Below are positions 49,045 to 60,076 of a DNA stretch of 64,000 nucleotides, piece after piece. The stretch lies in assembly GCA_039720395.1 (NCBI GenBank), contig CM077828.1, positions 29,260,069 to 29,324,068 of the forward strand. The letters run 5' to 3'. The notes under the pieces were generated by a model. That model saw only the letters and a program-made list of their open reading frames with translations. It was not told where the DNA came from and ran no database searches. The translations under genes and the position numbers were made by a program. This DNA comes from Liquidambar formosana (Eukaryota > Streptophyta > Magnoliopsida > Saxifragales > Altingiaceae). Each line of letters starts with the position of its first letter. The stretch's first letter is position 1.

Positions 49045-49400
49045 CCGTGAAGAAAAAAAATCGCATCCAGAAATGAAAAGGATAAAGGCCAAAGAATGCC
49101 TCGGAAGGTACCTCATGAGAAGAAGAAATGCGGTTGTAGAAGAGGTAGCATAATCCGATCCTATCACTGAGGCATTGCCATGGCGTGATGGCGTAGAAAT
49201 TTGCGAGCTGTAACAAGGCCTTTTACACATCCAAACAGGCAACCTTTCAATATCCATCAAACTCAAAGCAGCAAAAAGGATACTGTGGAAGAGTAAATAG
49301 CAAGAGAGAAGCATGTATGACATAACATTACCTGCTTTAAGTCTCTCAGTAATGGAGGCGACAGGCTCCTCAGATCCAGCACGAAACACAGAAGTACCAT
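42563..49400 (-). CDS. M1AP-like (meiosis 1 associated protein) homolog, vWA-like fold
   Basis: Predicted exons (minus): 49400-49332, 49219-49112, 48823-48700, 48615-48482, 48375-48231, 47826-47594 (start uncertain), 46403-46160, 44873-44737, 44498-44391, 43786-43698, 43073-42563; all joins in frame, about 633 aa. The start MVLLCFVLDL is preceded by an in-frame TGA. The N-terminal half has the alternating strands and helices of a vWA-like domain (VLLCFVLDL, LCYLFYN, VIFLSSCLVG, SVEFVLLEQ). Exon 7 has ICRCHGIPLDD, a Cys pair followed by CPITGHDLG. Later exons have FHCYYILQPSDN, VLPVPNF and DYNPLLHERGFH. In order and spacing these recall animal M1AP, which works with the SHOC1-TEX11-SPO16 (ZZS) crossover proteins. 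The similarity is from memory, unaligned. The C-terminal 170 residues are polar and probably disordered. Introns carry a TRIM, a MITE and a SINE-like element. Confidence 0.6.
43578..43622. repeat. CG/CA/TA compound microsatellite
   Basis: CACGCGCACGCGCGCGCACA passes into ATATATATATATG. It lies in the last intron of the M1AP-like gene. The (CG)n core is unusual in otherwise AT-rich DNA. Confidence 0.8.
45341..45509. mobile_element. Foldback/Mutator-type MITE in M1AP-like intron 7
   Basis: The flanking 9-base duplication TATAGAGGA is perfect (45332-45340 and 45510-45518). The element is nearly a complete inverted repeat: GTAAGCACGTGCTGAT, TTATATCAGCACG and ATTGGGGGTTG on the left are matched in complement on the right, leaving a short centre. 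There is no ORF. The 9-base duplication points to Mutator transposase. Confidence 0.8.
45909..46110 (+). mobile_element. Possible tRNA-derived SINE
   Basis: TAGCCCAGATGG resembles an RNA polymerase III A box, and GGTTAAAACTCC about 40 bases further resembles a B box. The unit ends in a TATATATA run. It is not a tRNA gene because no cloverleaf forms. It lies in intron 7 of the M1AP-like gene. Confidence 0.3.
46962..47258 (-). mobile_element. TRIM (terminal-repeat retrotransposon in miniature), 297 bp
   Basis: Two direct repeats of 72-73 bases (46962-47033 and 47186-47258) start TGTTAGAACACCACTTAACC and end GCTAACA. On the minus strand the repeat at 47258-47186 is followed by TAGTATCAAAGCTCTGG, close to the TGGTATCAGAGC primer site for initiator Met-tRNA. 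A run of more than 20 G, a polypurine tract, precedes the other repeat. Target duplication TGGAC/TAGAC matches in 4 of 5 bases. No protein is coded, so it moved with help from other elements. It lies in intron 6 of the M1AP-like gene. Confidence 0.8.
49011..49042. repeat. (AT)n microsatellite
   Basis: Sixteen or so TA units lie in intron 2 of the M1AP-like gene. This is simple sequence with no other structure. Confidence 0.9.
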
Positions 49401-49609
49401 TTGCCTCTTCTCCTCCGCTCCAATTCACACCTCTGAAGGGAAGCTCTGCTCCTCTGGTTTTTGGCGCCGAATGGTTTCTCAAGCCCCAAACTATTATGGA
49501 AATTTACGGCCTCAGGGCCCCAATTCAAACACGGAACTCGGCCCCACCCTAAAAATTCTAATGTTGGGCAATAAATAAAAAGGCCTCAATTCGAATCCTA
49601 AGACTTTTT

Positions 49610-49935
49610 TTTCTTTTTCTTTTTTATGGTTTTTTATGATTTTTTAAGATTTATGAATAATATAAAAGGTTTTTCTAAAAACTAACTACATGTATTTTAA
49701 AAATCTTTAATATAAATAATTTTATAAAAAAAAGTTTTTTCAAAATTTATTGTTTAAATTAACTTTTTTGACATTTACAATCTCTTGTAAAAAACCAAAA
49801 TATTTACTTAAACGACAATTTTTAGAAAAACTTTCTCTTACAAAATTGTCTAGAAATATGTTTTCTAAAGGACTACATGGTCAATTTTTGCTAAAATTTT
49901 ATATTTTTTATAAAACCTTGAGAAACCATTAGGGT
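49610..49935. mobile_element. Diverged relative of the Mutator-type MITE family
   Basis: The blocks AATATAAAAGGTTTTTCTAA, TAAACGACAATTTTTAGAAA and ATGTTTTCTAAAGGACTACA follow the same order as in the MITEs at 27741 and 28988. The terminal GGGAACGG repeats are not preserved, so the ends are approximate and the copy is old. It lies between the M1AP-like gene and the germin-like gene. Confidence 0.5.
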
Positions 49936-50042
49936 TAGGGATGCAAAGCAAGTCTTAAGGTGGATGCCAATAGGGACCCTCAAAATAAAATCATCATTTC
50001 AAAGCCTAATTATGTAAAATTAGTTTTATAATTAAAACACAC

Positions 50043-50120
50043 AATTCTCCAACCCCAATGGGTTAGTCTAGTGGTAAGCTAAACTTTGATAAACATCTCA
50101 TGAAGAAAATCGTAGGTCAA
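50043..50120 (+). mobile_element. Possible SINE relic
   Basis: GGGTTAGTCTAGTGGTAAGC fits an RNA polymerase III A box, and GTAGGTCAAGTAGC could be a weak B box. It is too degenerate to define ends. It is not a functional tRNA. Confidence 0.25.
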
Positions 50121-50545
50121 GTAGCATTAGAAATCCCATAAAAGCGTTTGAACTCTTTAGGGGCCACGCTAATGTTCGATGCGCTTGATAATGATCTGAT
50201 GTGCATGGAACATGATGAATACAAAGCTTCTGGACTCCCTTGTTATCAAAGTGGGGAAACAAGAGGTGATTCCAAATTCTTATGATAGGAGGTATAATTT
50301 TGATGAATTTGACCACTTGCGTGACGTCACGCACAGTGATCTATGTTAGTTGTGATAGGATTACTTCAAGTTAACATAAATTAAATTTTATTGTAATATT
50401 CGTGCTGCCCACAAATTCATGCTCCCACCCAAAGACGCTTGAAGAACAAAAATATGCTTTTAATCAACAAACAACACAGTACAAGTGCACGGCACCATTA
50501 TTTTCGTATGTCAAGTCATGTTTTGAAACCAGCAACTCTAAAGCC

Positions 50546-51223
50546 TCAATACCCGGCCAGAGTCTCATTCTTATCGCGCTTAAGTACCCCCAATGCAGAA
50601 AGAGAGATTAATCTTCTCTTTAGCTGTTTTATCATATCGGTATCTGCAGGCTCAAACAAGGCATCACCGATGCTCACCACACCTGGATTCTGGCTGTTGA
50701 GCACAGAGAAAACAGTAGCAAGCTCATAACCAGTGTTCAAACTAAAGTGAAGCAAACCCCGGGGAAACACAAAAACATCGCCTTCCTTAAGAATCTTTTG
50801 GAACAGCTTGTTTTTTGTATCAATAAACCCAGCGATTACAACACCTTTGCTAACAAAGAACATCTCAGAAGCCCGTGGGTGAGCATGAAGCATTACCACG
50901 CCATCCACAGCTATGTCGGTCCTGGCAATGGAGAGACCAAGAGTATTGAGGCCTGGAAAATCGGCAGCAGTGACGATGGTAACAGATGAGCGGAGAAAGT
51001 TGTCTGTATCTCCGGCGTGGTTCAGTTTTGAAGTCTTGAAATCAGAAGCAGTGATGGTGGCCGGATTCTTGCAAGGGAAACCGTTGAAGAAGACAGTTTG
51101 TTTTCCTGACGTTGTAGCTGTTGGACAGGCATCCTGGAGATTTTCACTATCTGCTAAGCAAACATTTACGCATGTGCAGAAGCCAAAAGAAAAGACAATG
51201 CAAAAGAGAAGAGACGAATTCAT
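50546..51223 (-). CDS. GLP: Germin-like protein
   Basis: A secreted cupin of the cell wall; family members bind Mn and some act as superoxide dismutase or oxalate oxidase. It is a single 225-codon frame without introns, normal for the family (about 200-230 aa). The signal peptide is at residues 1-24, followed by the conserved Cys pair at about 33 and 51. Metal ligands are visible in box 1 (LHAHPRASE: H113, H115, E120) and box 2 (GDVFVFPRGLLHFSLN: H159). Box 1 has four residues between the Gly and the first His where five is usual, and lacks the Pro seen there in most members. A TATA box lies 50 bases upstream. The family includes proteins without proven activity, so the enzyme function is not assigned. 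Confidence 0.92.
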   Translation of the reverse strand: MNSSLLFCIVFSFGFCTCVNVCLADSENLQDACPTATTSGKQTVFFNGFPCKNPATITASDFKTSKLNHAGDTDNFLRSSVTIVTAADFPGLNTLGLSIARTDIAVDGVVMLHAHPRASEMFFVSKGVVIAGFIDTKNKLFQKILKEGDVFVFPRGLLHFSLNTGYELATVFSVLNSQNPGVVSIGDALFEPADTDMIKQLKRRLISLSALGVLKRDKNETLAGY

Positions 51224-51273
51224 CTCGATCGGTGTTTGCTCTAGCTTGTGGAGTTATGATTGCATCTTGGGGT

Positions 51274-51282
51274 TTATATATA
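51274..51282 (-). promoter_or_regulatory. TATA box of the germin-like gene
   Basis: TATATATAA on the minus strand lies about 50 bases upstream of the start codon, giving a short 5' UTR. It is the only well-placed TATA motif. Confidence 0.6.
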
Positions 51283-51289
51283 TTAGTGT

Positions 51290-52026
51290 GATAGCTAGTG
51301 TCTATGTGATGGTTTATGGTTGCAAGAAATGCAAGTAATTTCTGAGGCTTGGAGTTCACTACTGGATTGGCTGTGGATTATGCTGTAAGAAATTGCATTG
51401 CTTAAAAGTGGGATAATCTCAAACTTAATTATCCAGATGACTGGATGATCATGTCTTGATGCGCGCTTAGCTAGCACAACGAAATTATATTGCTCCCAGC
51501 TCATTTCTTTTTAACTTCTCTGGTCTAGCTAAATGGAAACCTCCTATACCTAATTAATGGATCCCGGACAAACCAAACTCCATTCTTTGAACATAATTTT
51601 ATGTTTAATATATATATATATATATATAGATATATAATTCCACAGTCTGCGATCTTCCTTGCCATTACAGGAAAGCAAATGCGCCCTGTTAAGGATACCT
51701 TAGGCTTTCAAGCGTAACTTGGCAAAGCGATATGATAATGATCAAATTGAAATTGATGCTACTGGCCCATGGGACATTCCAAGCCTCGGATATATCTAGT
51801 TCATTAAATTTGAAATAAGATATGCTGTCAATTTCTATAAGTAGGCTCCATCTTTACTACTTACAGCCATTATATATATACTGTAAAATGATGCTCTGGG
51901 GAATATATATATATATATATATATATAAGAGAATTAAAAGGGAAATGAACCCACAAGACAAACATAGTCAAAATGTGACATCGCAATGACATAGGGTGGC
52001 AGCGAGTCTTGCACGTGTATTGGGGG
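51290..52026. other. Upstream flank of the germin-like gene
   Basis: AT-rich DNA with TA microsatellites at about 51608 and 51903. No gene is supported. Confidence 0.5.
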
Positions 52027-54209
52027 GTGCTTAGAGATGGTAATTTCAACCCGATCCATAAGTACCTGATTCGACCCATACCCTTGTGGGTGGGGTTTTT
52101 TTTTTTTTTCCTCTTTGGGTATCGGGTCTGGCATGGATCTCATATACAAAATATCCGAAGACTTGACCCGACCCGATTATGCTTTTACAATTTTACCCAT
52201 ATATATATATACTAGTTAGTGCACACGTGCGTTGCACGTGACTAATTTTCTGTGATTTTGATTTTTAAAAAAAATCTAGAAATTTAATTAAAATTTTTAA
52301 TATAAAATTATAATTTAGTTTTTGGAATCATATTTGGACTCAATTATTCTAGCCCGTTTGATTTTCATGGACACTTTCATTATTTGGTAAGAGTATCATA
52401 ACTATAAAAGGGTTTTGAGATTTTTTTTTGAATAAATGCATTTTCGTTGGGTTGCTAACATGAAAAAATTCTTGTAATTCCAATAAGATGAACATCAATA
52501 TTTCAAACCTATGTGTTCGAAAAATCTCCAATAACTACCACTGCCAGATTGTGTAGATGGTACAACTACCCATAAAATTTCTTCACAATATTATGATAAA
52601 CAATCTGAATTGCCTTTTCTAATCCAACTGGTAACCGCAATCACCCAAGGGTTTTTTAAAAATACAAGAACTAATACGACATAATTCAGAAAAATTCTGA
52701 GCTCGTGGATCCTACCAATAATTCTGCAAAAATATAAAAATTGTACTTGAACTCATAAACATTGTAACACCATTATTAGACATTTACAACCAATCAATGT
52801 TGGTAAATTGCTTCCCTGTCAAATATAGTACAATACTTATACTACCAGATAACAAGTGAAGTGTTATAAATTGATCCTGCTTAGTAGAAATGATAGCACA
52901 AAAACTCTTCAGCTTTTGCGCACAATGCTGAAGTTACTTTAACAGAAATAGTTGTTGCTTTTATTTAGTTCTTATTAACTCTATGTGCAACAATACCAAA
53001 CTGTGTCCAAGTAATATCATTTTCCAAGCGCAAACTACAATGTTAGGAATCCAAGGAAAGCTCCAGGTTTGAAAATAAGTAGAAAAAGCGCCAAAATTTT
53101 TAAAAATTTCATAGACAACATGTTTATATGAGTGACTTCATAAGTTAACATTATTTGAATTTTATTTCTTTTTTTAAAATTAGGCTAGGACTTTTAAACA
53201 AAATTTATTTTTCTTTGATTTTTATTTTAAAATAGAACTTGACTTGATTTACACAAAAGCCTTGATAAAGTAAAATTTCAAAGGAAGTATTTCAACATTA
53301 AACACATTCAGGCATTTTGTCAAACATTGTCTTTGCTAAATTGCCAATAGCTTGAATGATATCTTCATCGTCTAACTTCACTATGCATTATAATGCACAT
53401 CATACAACAAATAAGAATTAAAATACATATTCTAAAAGTCAGTTTTGATCATAATGTATGGCCAGTGGAAAAGAGTCAAAGGATAATGGAATATTATCTA
53501 AAATTCAAATTTTTTTGTCTTGCTTTGTCTCCCCGATTTGACCTTCTGATAATTGTTAAGTATGCAATTCCATATTTAGTAGGTGTAAACCAACAAGGAA
53601 AAAAATAAATCTACAAAGAATGAAAAAAGCATCCAAATAAAAATAGGAATTGAGGACATATTAACCAAAGAAACTTACATATCCGTGTGGCTCTATGTAC
53701 CAAATTCGAGTTGTTTGAGCCATGAAACCTATACAATTCAAAGCCACCGAATGCTGTAATTAGTCGATGTAAAATTATGGAAGACAATAAAAAAAGCTAG
53801 GGTTTCACATTGGATTTGAATTAACTTGTAAGATAGAGAACCTTCTTCTGGTGACCTTGATATTCTCTGCTTTGGAGATAGACTCTCGAACAATATCGAT
53901 TATGTCATCTCTGCAACCTAAAAAAATAAAAGGTAGGACAGATTATGTCTATTCTGTAGACTTCTTCTGGAGATTATGTCTGACTGAAAAGAAAAAAGGA
54001 TGAAAGGAGCAACAAATATCAATATATTGAGAACAAAAGAAAGGAAATCCTGTAATTGTTTATACTCCATATTATAGAGTATGAAGGGGAAGACGAAAGG
54101 AGGAATGAGTAGAGCAATGGTTCGGAGAAACGTAATGTTTAGAGCAAACGTTTGGAGAAAGCATTAGGGTTTTTTTTTTTTTTGATAAAAGACGATCTGA
54201 GAGATTTTA

Positions 54210-57200
54210 TTAAGAGTTTAACGAGCCCAAATCAACATCAAAAGGGTCCCTAACAAATTCCGGGACTTCCTCAATCCATACACATAAATCCTCAATATGT
54301 TTAGCATATTTAGCCAAGCCGTGAGCCACTGCATTTCCATCCCGGTATGTATGGGAAAATGAAACCCCCCCCCCCTGGAAGTGTACTGCTATACTAAAAA
54401 TGTCATCAAGAATGAGTCCTAGCGGGTTGAGCAAAACCTCCTTTGCCTTTAATGCATTGACTACCTCCATGCAATCCCCTTCCAATTCCACAGCCCACAA
54501 TCCCAACTCGCGAGCAAAACCAATAGCAAATCTCATAGCCATAGCTTCAACCACTGCAACCGGAAAGTGGCCAATAATTTTTTTTGACCCTGCTGCAATT
54601 GTTGGCCCCTCACAGTCCTGAACCATCGCACCCAAACCTACACAATTATCCTCCACAAACAAAGCACTATCAACATTGATCTTGAAAACGCCAGGATTAG
54701 GAGGCCACCATTTGACCCATGACCCTGTAGGAGCTACCGCGTGAGCAGCATTTGCTGTTGAGAAATCTGTCCACAAATGGGCAGCCATCCCAACAACTCC
54801 GCTCGGCTCCTCCTTATGCCCTTCAAACACAAGACGATTCTGACACTGCCACAATGCCCACAATGTCAGTAGCACCTGTGCCATTATCTCCTTATCCGAC
54901 TGTTGTTGGAACTCCCCCAGGCAAGCGCCAAAATCTGATGAATTTGATCCACTACCCCGCCACCTAAGACCACTACAGCGCCAAACTTGCTGTACAAATG
55001 GACAATCGCGAAGGCTATGGAGAATGGTTTCATCACCCTGCCCGCACCGTGGACACATTGGATCAACATGAATGTGCCGCTTCACAAGGTTAGCTTTCGA
55101 TGGTAAAATTCCTTTGAAAGCTCTCCACACAAAATGCTTGACTTTGCTAGGGATTGGTTGCTTCCAGAAAAGACCACCGTCAATACTCTCGGAATTAATA
55201 TTGGGACTTTCCCCACTTATGTTGCCCTATACTCTTCTTAAGTGTAACATCTCCATCTGATAGGCACTTCGGACGGTAAAAGTGCCTTTAGGATGATAAT
55301 GCCACATCAATTTATCTTCAGGTAATCTGAAACTAAGCAGAATTTTACAGATGGTGGTTGCTTCATGGGATAAAAAGATACTGTCCACCAAATCTTGCTT
55401 CCAAACCTTCCGGTCAGAATCCATTAATTCACTAACCTGTGCACCTCCGGAAAGAATTCTCTGTGGGGAGACCACCCTGAAAGTTGTTGGCGTGGGTAGC
55501 CATTTCGCCGTCCAGAGATACCCACTGACTTCACATCCCCAATCCGCCATCGCACTCCTCTATCCAAAATATCTTTCACCCCCTATATACTTCTCCAAGA
55601 ATAACTAGGTTGCGAACCCAATTGTGAATCCAAGAAACTACAATTGGGAAAGTATTTAGCCTTCAATAGCCTGGCCACCAATGAAGTATCATTGGTGAGA
55701 AGACGCCACCCCTGCTTAGCGAGCAATGCATTATTAAAAATAGGCAGATCACGAAATCCCAAACCCCCATCCTTTTTTGAAAAACATAACTTATCCCACC
55801 TCAGCCAATGGATTTTCCTTTCAGTATCGCGTTGACCCCACCAAAAATTGCTAATCAATGTTGTGATTTCATTACAAAGGGAAAGCGGAAGTTTGAAACA
55901 TCCCATGGCATATGTAGGAATAGCTTGGGCTACTGCTTTAATTAAAATCTCCTTCCCAGTTTTCGATAAAATCCTCTCCTTCCAACTTTGTAGCTTTTTC
56001 CATACCCTTTCCCTAATAATGCTAAACACTTCCCTCTTAGATTTTCCAATAAGTGTTGGTAGACCCAGATATTTACCATGATTCCCCTCTTGAGTAATCC
56101 TTAACATACCTCTGAGTAATTCCCTCTGCTCGACCCCAATATTCTTGCTAAAAAAGATAGAAGACTTACCCAAATTAACCTGTTGACCAGATACTGCCTC
56201 ATATTGGTGAAGGATGTCCATCACGGTTCTGACCTCCATCTCCGTGGCCTTACCAAACAATAAACTATCATCCGCAAAGAAAAGGTGAGATATCCTCGGG
56301 CTCCCCCTACAGATAGAAATCCCAGCCAGCCTATTCTCCCTTTCTGCCTTGGTTAGCATAGCAGTCAACCCTTCCACAACTAGAAGAAAAAGGTAAGGCG
56401 AAAGGGGATCCCCTTGCCTGAGCCCCCTGGAAGGATGGAAATAACCACACTTTTTGCTATTGAACATCACCGAATAGGACACTGTACTTACACATAACAT
56501 GATCAACTGAATCCACCCCCTTGCAAAACCTAATTTCTCTATTATCGTTTCAAGAAACGCCCATTCCACCTGATCATAAGCCTTGCTCATATCTAGCTTT
56601 AGTGCAAAAAAACGATTCTTCCCAGCCCTCTTATTCTTCAAAAAGTGCATAAGTTCAAGAGCAACTAAGACATTATCAGAGATAAGACAACCAGGTACAA
56701 AGGCACTCTGACTTTCAGAAATAATGCTAGGTAAAATGGTCTTGAGACGATTTGCCAGTACTTTTGCAACTATTTTGTACGCCACATTACACAAGCTAAT
56801 AGGTCTGTACTGGGTAATATACTCCGGACTTTCCGTCTTAGGAATCAAAACAATATGGGTATAGTTAAAACTCTTAAGCATAGGACCCCCCTTAGAAAGG
56901 AAAGCGTGGCATGAGTAACATCTTTCCCAACAATATGCCAATATTTTTGGAAAAAGAGAGCTGACATACCATCAGGCCCAGGAGATTTGCTAGGGTGCAT
57001 CTGAAAAAGGGCATCGCGTACCTCATGATCCTGAAACTCCCGCGTTAGTACCAAATTCATATCATCAGTGACCCGTGGACCAATCCCATCAAGAGCTATA
57101 TCCATATTTTGGGAATTTGAGGTTGAGAAAATATTTTGAAAATAATCCACCACAATACTTTCAACTCTACCCTCATCGTCTTGCCAATGTCCTTGATTAT

Positions 57201-58340
57201 CCCATATCCCCTTAATCAAATTTTTCTTGTGTCACTGTGATGCTTTCGCATGGAAAAAAGATGTGTTCCTGTCACCCTCCTTCAACCAAGTAATGCGCGA
57301 TCATTGTCGCCACATCACTTCCTCCCTAGCAAGAATTTCATCCATAGTATGCATAAGTTTTTGTTCCTCACCAATCGAGCTATCATTGGTTGGCCCTTGC
57401 TTGACAGTTCTCAATTGCTCCCGCAAACTTTTAAGTTGAGAGTGAACAAGGCCAAACCTAGACTTGTTCCACGCTGATAGTTGCATTCTTGTAGACTTAA
57501 TTTTCTCACCAACACAAAACATAGCAGAACCCTGTTCCCTATCGCCCCACCCTTCTCTAACAACCTGCTTGCATTCCTCCGATCGAACCCACATCGCCTC
57601 AAAACGAAAGGTCTTCTTCTTAGTACCCATCCCCACACCTATCCCAGCCACATCCACCAATATAGGAAGATGATCCGATGCACTGCATACTAAATTTTCC
57701 AGGTTGGCACAAGGGAATAAATTATTCCAGTCCATTGACACTAGCGCCCTATCCAACCTTTCCCGAACACAAGCCACCCTGGCCTATTATTGCACCAAGT
57801 AAATTTAGGACCACAGAAACCCAGATCTTTGAGACAACAACTATAAATGGCTTATCGAAAATCCCTCATCTACCATTCAGGTTTTGGGAGCCTACCCCAC
57901 TTTTCACCTGCATCAGTAATCTCATTAAAATCCCCCACACACAGCCATAGAAGAGATGAATGTGTACGTAGTGCTACTAGTAAGTCCCATAATGATTTCC
58001 TCATAGACACCTCGGGGGACCCATAAAAACCCGTAAGTCGCCATGTTGCAATTCCCGCATCCAAAATTTGAGCATCCATATGACTACTTGAGTAACTAAG
58101 GACATCAACCACCACCCCTGCTTTCCATAATAAAGCTAGACCACCTGACCGATTATTCGCTTCAAAAAATAAGCCATTAATAAACCCCAACTTGAATTTT
58201 ATTCTTTCCATTTCATTTTTGTGAAGCTTAGTTTCCATCAAGAAAACTATGTTGGGAGCTTTCCGCTTCACTACATCATGAAGCGCACGAACTGTACGAG
58301 GGTTCTCAAGCCCCTGACAGTTGAAACTTAGGATTTTCAT
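54210..58340 (-). pseudogene. LINE ORF2 (endonuclease, reverse transcriptase, RNase H), broken
   Basis: Starts MKILSFNCQGLENPRTVRAL with an apurinic-type endonuclease (METKLHKNE, GDFNEITDAGEK, SASDHLPILVD). The reverse transcriptase follows (HPSKSPGPDGMSALFFQKYW, YRPISLCNVAYKI, KLDMSKAYDQVEW, GLRQGDPLSPYLF, FADDSLLFGK). The zinc-binding domain has MCPRCGQGDETILH, and the C-terminal RNase H of the RVT_3 type has INVDSALF, AVVEAMAMRFAI and RDGNAVAHGLAKY. Segments in different frames are 58340-57870, 57777-57301, 57219-56845, 56941-55583, 55550-55227 and 55130-54210, so several frameshifts or stops separate them. No active protein is possible as it stands. Confidence 0.88.
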
Positions 58341-58651
58341 GGCTCTCGACGGGACTGGTGCCCAGTCACCGCCGATAATTCTTCTGAAGGAGGCTGGTTC
58401 CCATTCCCCCTCTCAGACTGAATCCCATCTCTCTTAGTAGAATGACAAGCCTTCTTGCCTTTAAACCCCACCGAAACTGAGCTAACACCCTCAACCGGAT
58501 GGCTCTGCTTAACCTGCTTCCGTTTCCCCACCCCTATTTTAGCTACAAATTCTCCTTCTTTCATGCGAACATCTCGAGCTCGTCGCTTCCATGTGTTGAT
58601 CTTGTCAGTAGAAATATCTCCTTCCCTAAGTATTACGTCCATCAGCGTGTC

Positions 58652-60076
58652 CTATTGTTGTGGACTATCGTTGTTTAAAACGGCACCATCTAAAGCGTTA
58701 TGGGAAGAACCCACACAAGGTCCACTATAGTCCTCAATAGGCTGTATCTGATCCAATCCCCCCTCTATGCCAGCTATAATAGCACCAGACCCACATATGG
58801 AATTCATCACTATATAATCCGCTTCATCTCCATTGGTTACACCGACTTTCTCCTGTGAAGATCCCACAAGGATCCTACTATCCTTATCAGTGCCCATAAT
58901 TTTCTCTCTTGGAAATTCGATACCCATCCCAACTGGAATCTCAGATCCTGGGCTGTGCGACAAGCCAGATTCACTGCGAAAAAACACCCCAGAATCCGCC
59001 CTTTGCTTACTATATCGTTGCGAGAATAACGGCAAATCTGCCACTTCAGCGTCCCCATCTTGCACAACATTATCAGTCCTTCCCGCCGGCGGCCATGTCG
59101 CCACCTCAACATCCCTATTTTGCACGACGTCGGCAGTCCTTCCCGCCGCCATGGGACTACAGCGAGCCTGCTCATCCACCAGTGTAGAACGGACAGCAGG
59201 GCCTCCCTGCGACTGGAATTTAGCAGACCTTGTATTATCGGGAGCTCGCAACCATGCCCCGTATTGGACAGCCTCCGTAGCCTTCTCACCGTGGGCATCA
59301 TAACGTTGAACACAGTCCTTCTTAGCATGCCCAAGCAACCCACAAAAATAGCAAAAAATGGGTAATCGTTCATACTTGATAGACACCCACATAACTTTCC
59401 CGCCTACCTTCAATGTAACTCCTCGCTTTAAAGGTTTCTGCACCTGTAAACGAACCTGTAGCCTCATGTATTTACCCTAGCAAACACCTCCTTCTCCGTG
59501 CTCCATCTCTACAAACCCTCCCAGCCGTTCTCCAATCATCTGCCCAACTTCTTTATTCATACAACTTAGAGGCAAATCATAAACTTAAAGCGAGAAAGGG
59601 GCTTCATCTATAACGATTGCAGACGGTTGAATATCCCCCTCAACATCCTTGAGGAGAACTAGAGATTTATTGAAACTCCATGGGCCATTGTCCAGCACTC
59701 GACGCCGATCCAATGCATGATGAAATTGAAACAAAAATAAATTTTTCCCCAGATCCACAATCGTTAACCCCTTTGCAGGTCGCCATACCAATCTTAGTGT
59801 AGCCTTCATCACTTCACTATTAAACGGCCTTTCCGTAAGCAACTTTCCAACCAGACAAAACCTAGCCTTCGCCCTACTATTCCCCTACATAGCACTTGTA
59901 ACATCTACATTCGCACGTTCCTCATCTGTCAGAACAAGATTCTTCCACATCTCCTCTAAATTATGTTCCATGATTTGACTGAAAGATAGAAACCTACGGC
60001 CAACCTCACCCCCTCTCACAAGGGACGCCCCTCCAAGAGAAAAGAAACTTGCACAGGGCAAGACCAACACTCCCAC
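58652..60076 (-). pseudogene. LINE ORF1 (DUF4283 and zinc knuckle), broken
   Basis: The first segment, 60076-59885, carries MEHNLEEMWKNLVLTDEE. 59842-59585 has the DUF4283 pattern (NLFLFQFHHALDRRRVLDNG, PWSFNKSLVLL). 59467-58652 has the CCHC knuckle CYFCGLLGHAKKDC after YERLPIF. Such ORF1 proteins bind the element's RNA. Stops separate the segments. A polar linker continues to 58337. Confidence 0.8.

Noticed and set aside
49332..49482. Starting the M1AP-like protein at 49482
   Set aside because: That frame runs to the donor in a phase that puts a stop in exon 2. The ATG at 49400 in the next frame has an upstream stop and joins cleanly.
50043..50075. tRNA gene
   Set aside because: There is an A-box-like sequence but no anticodon stem or acceptor stem; SINE relic at best.
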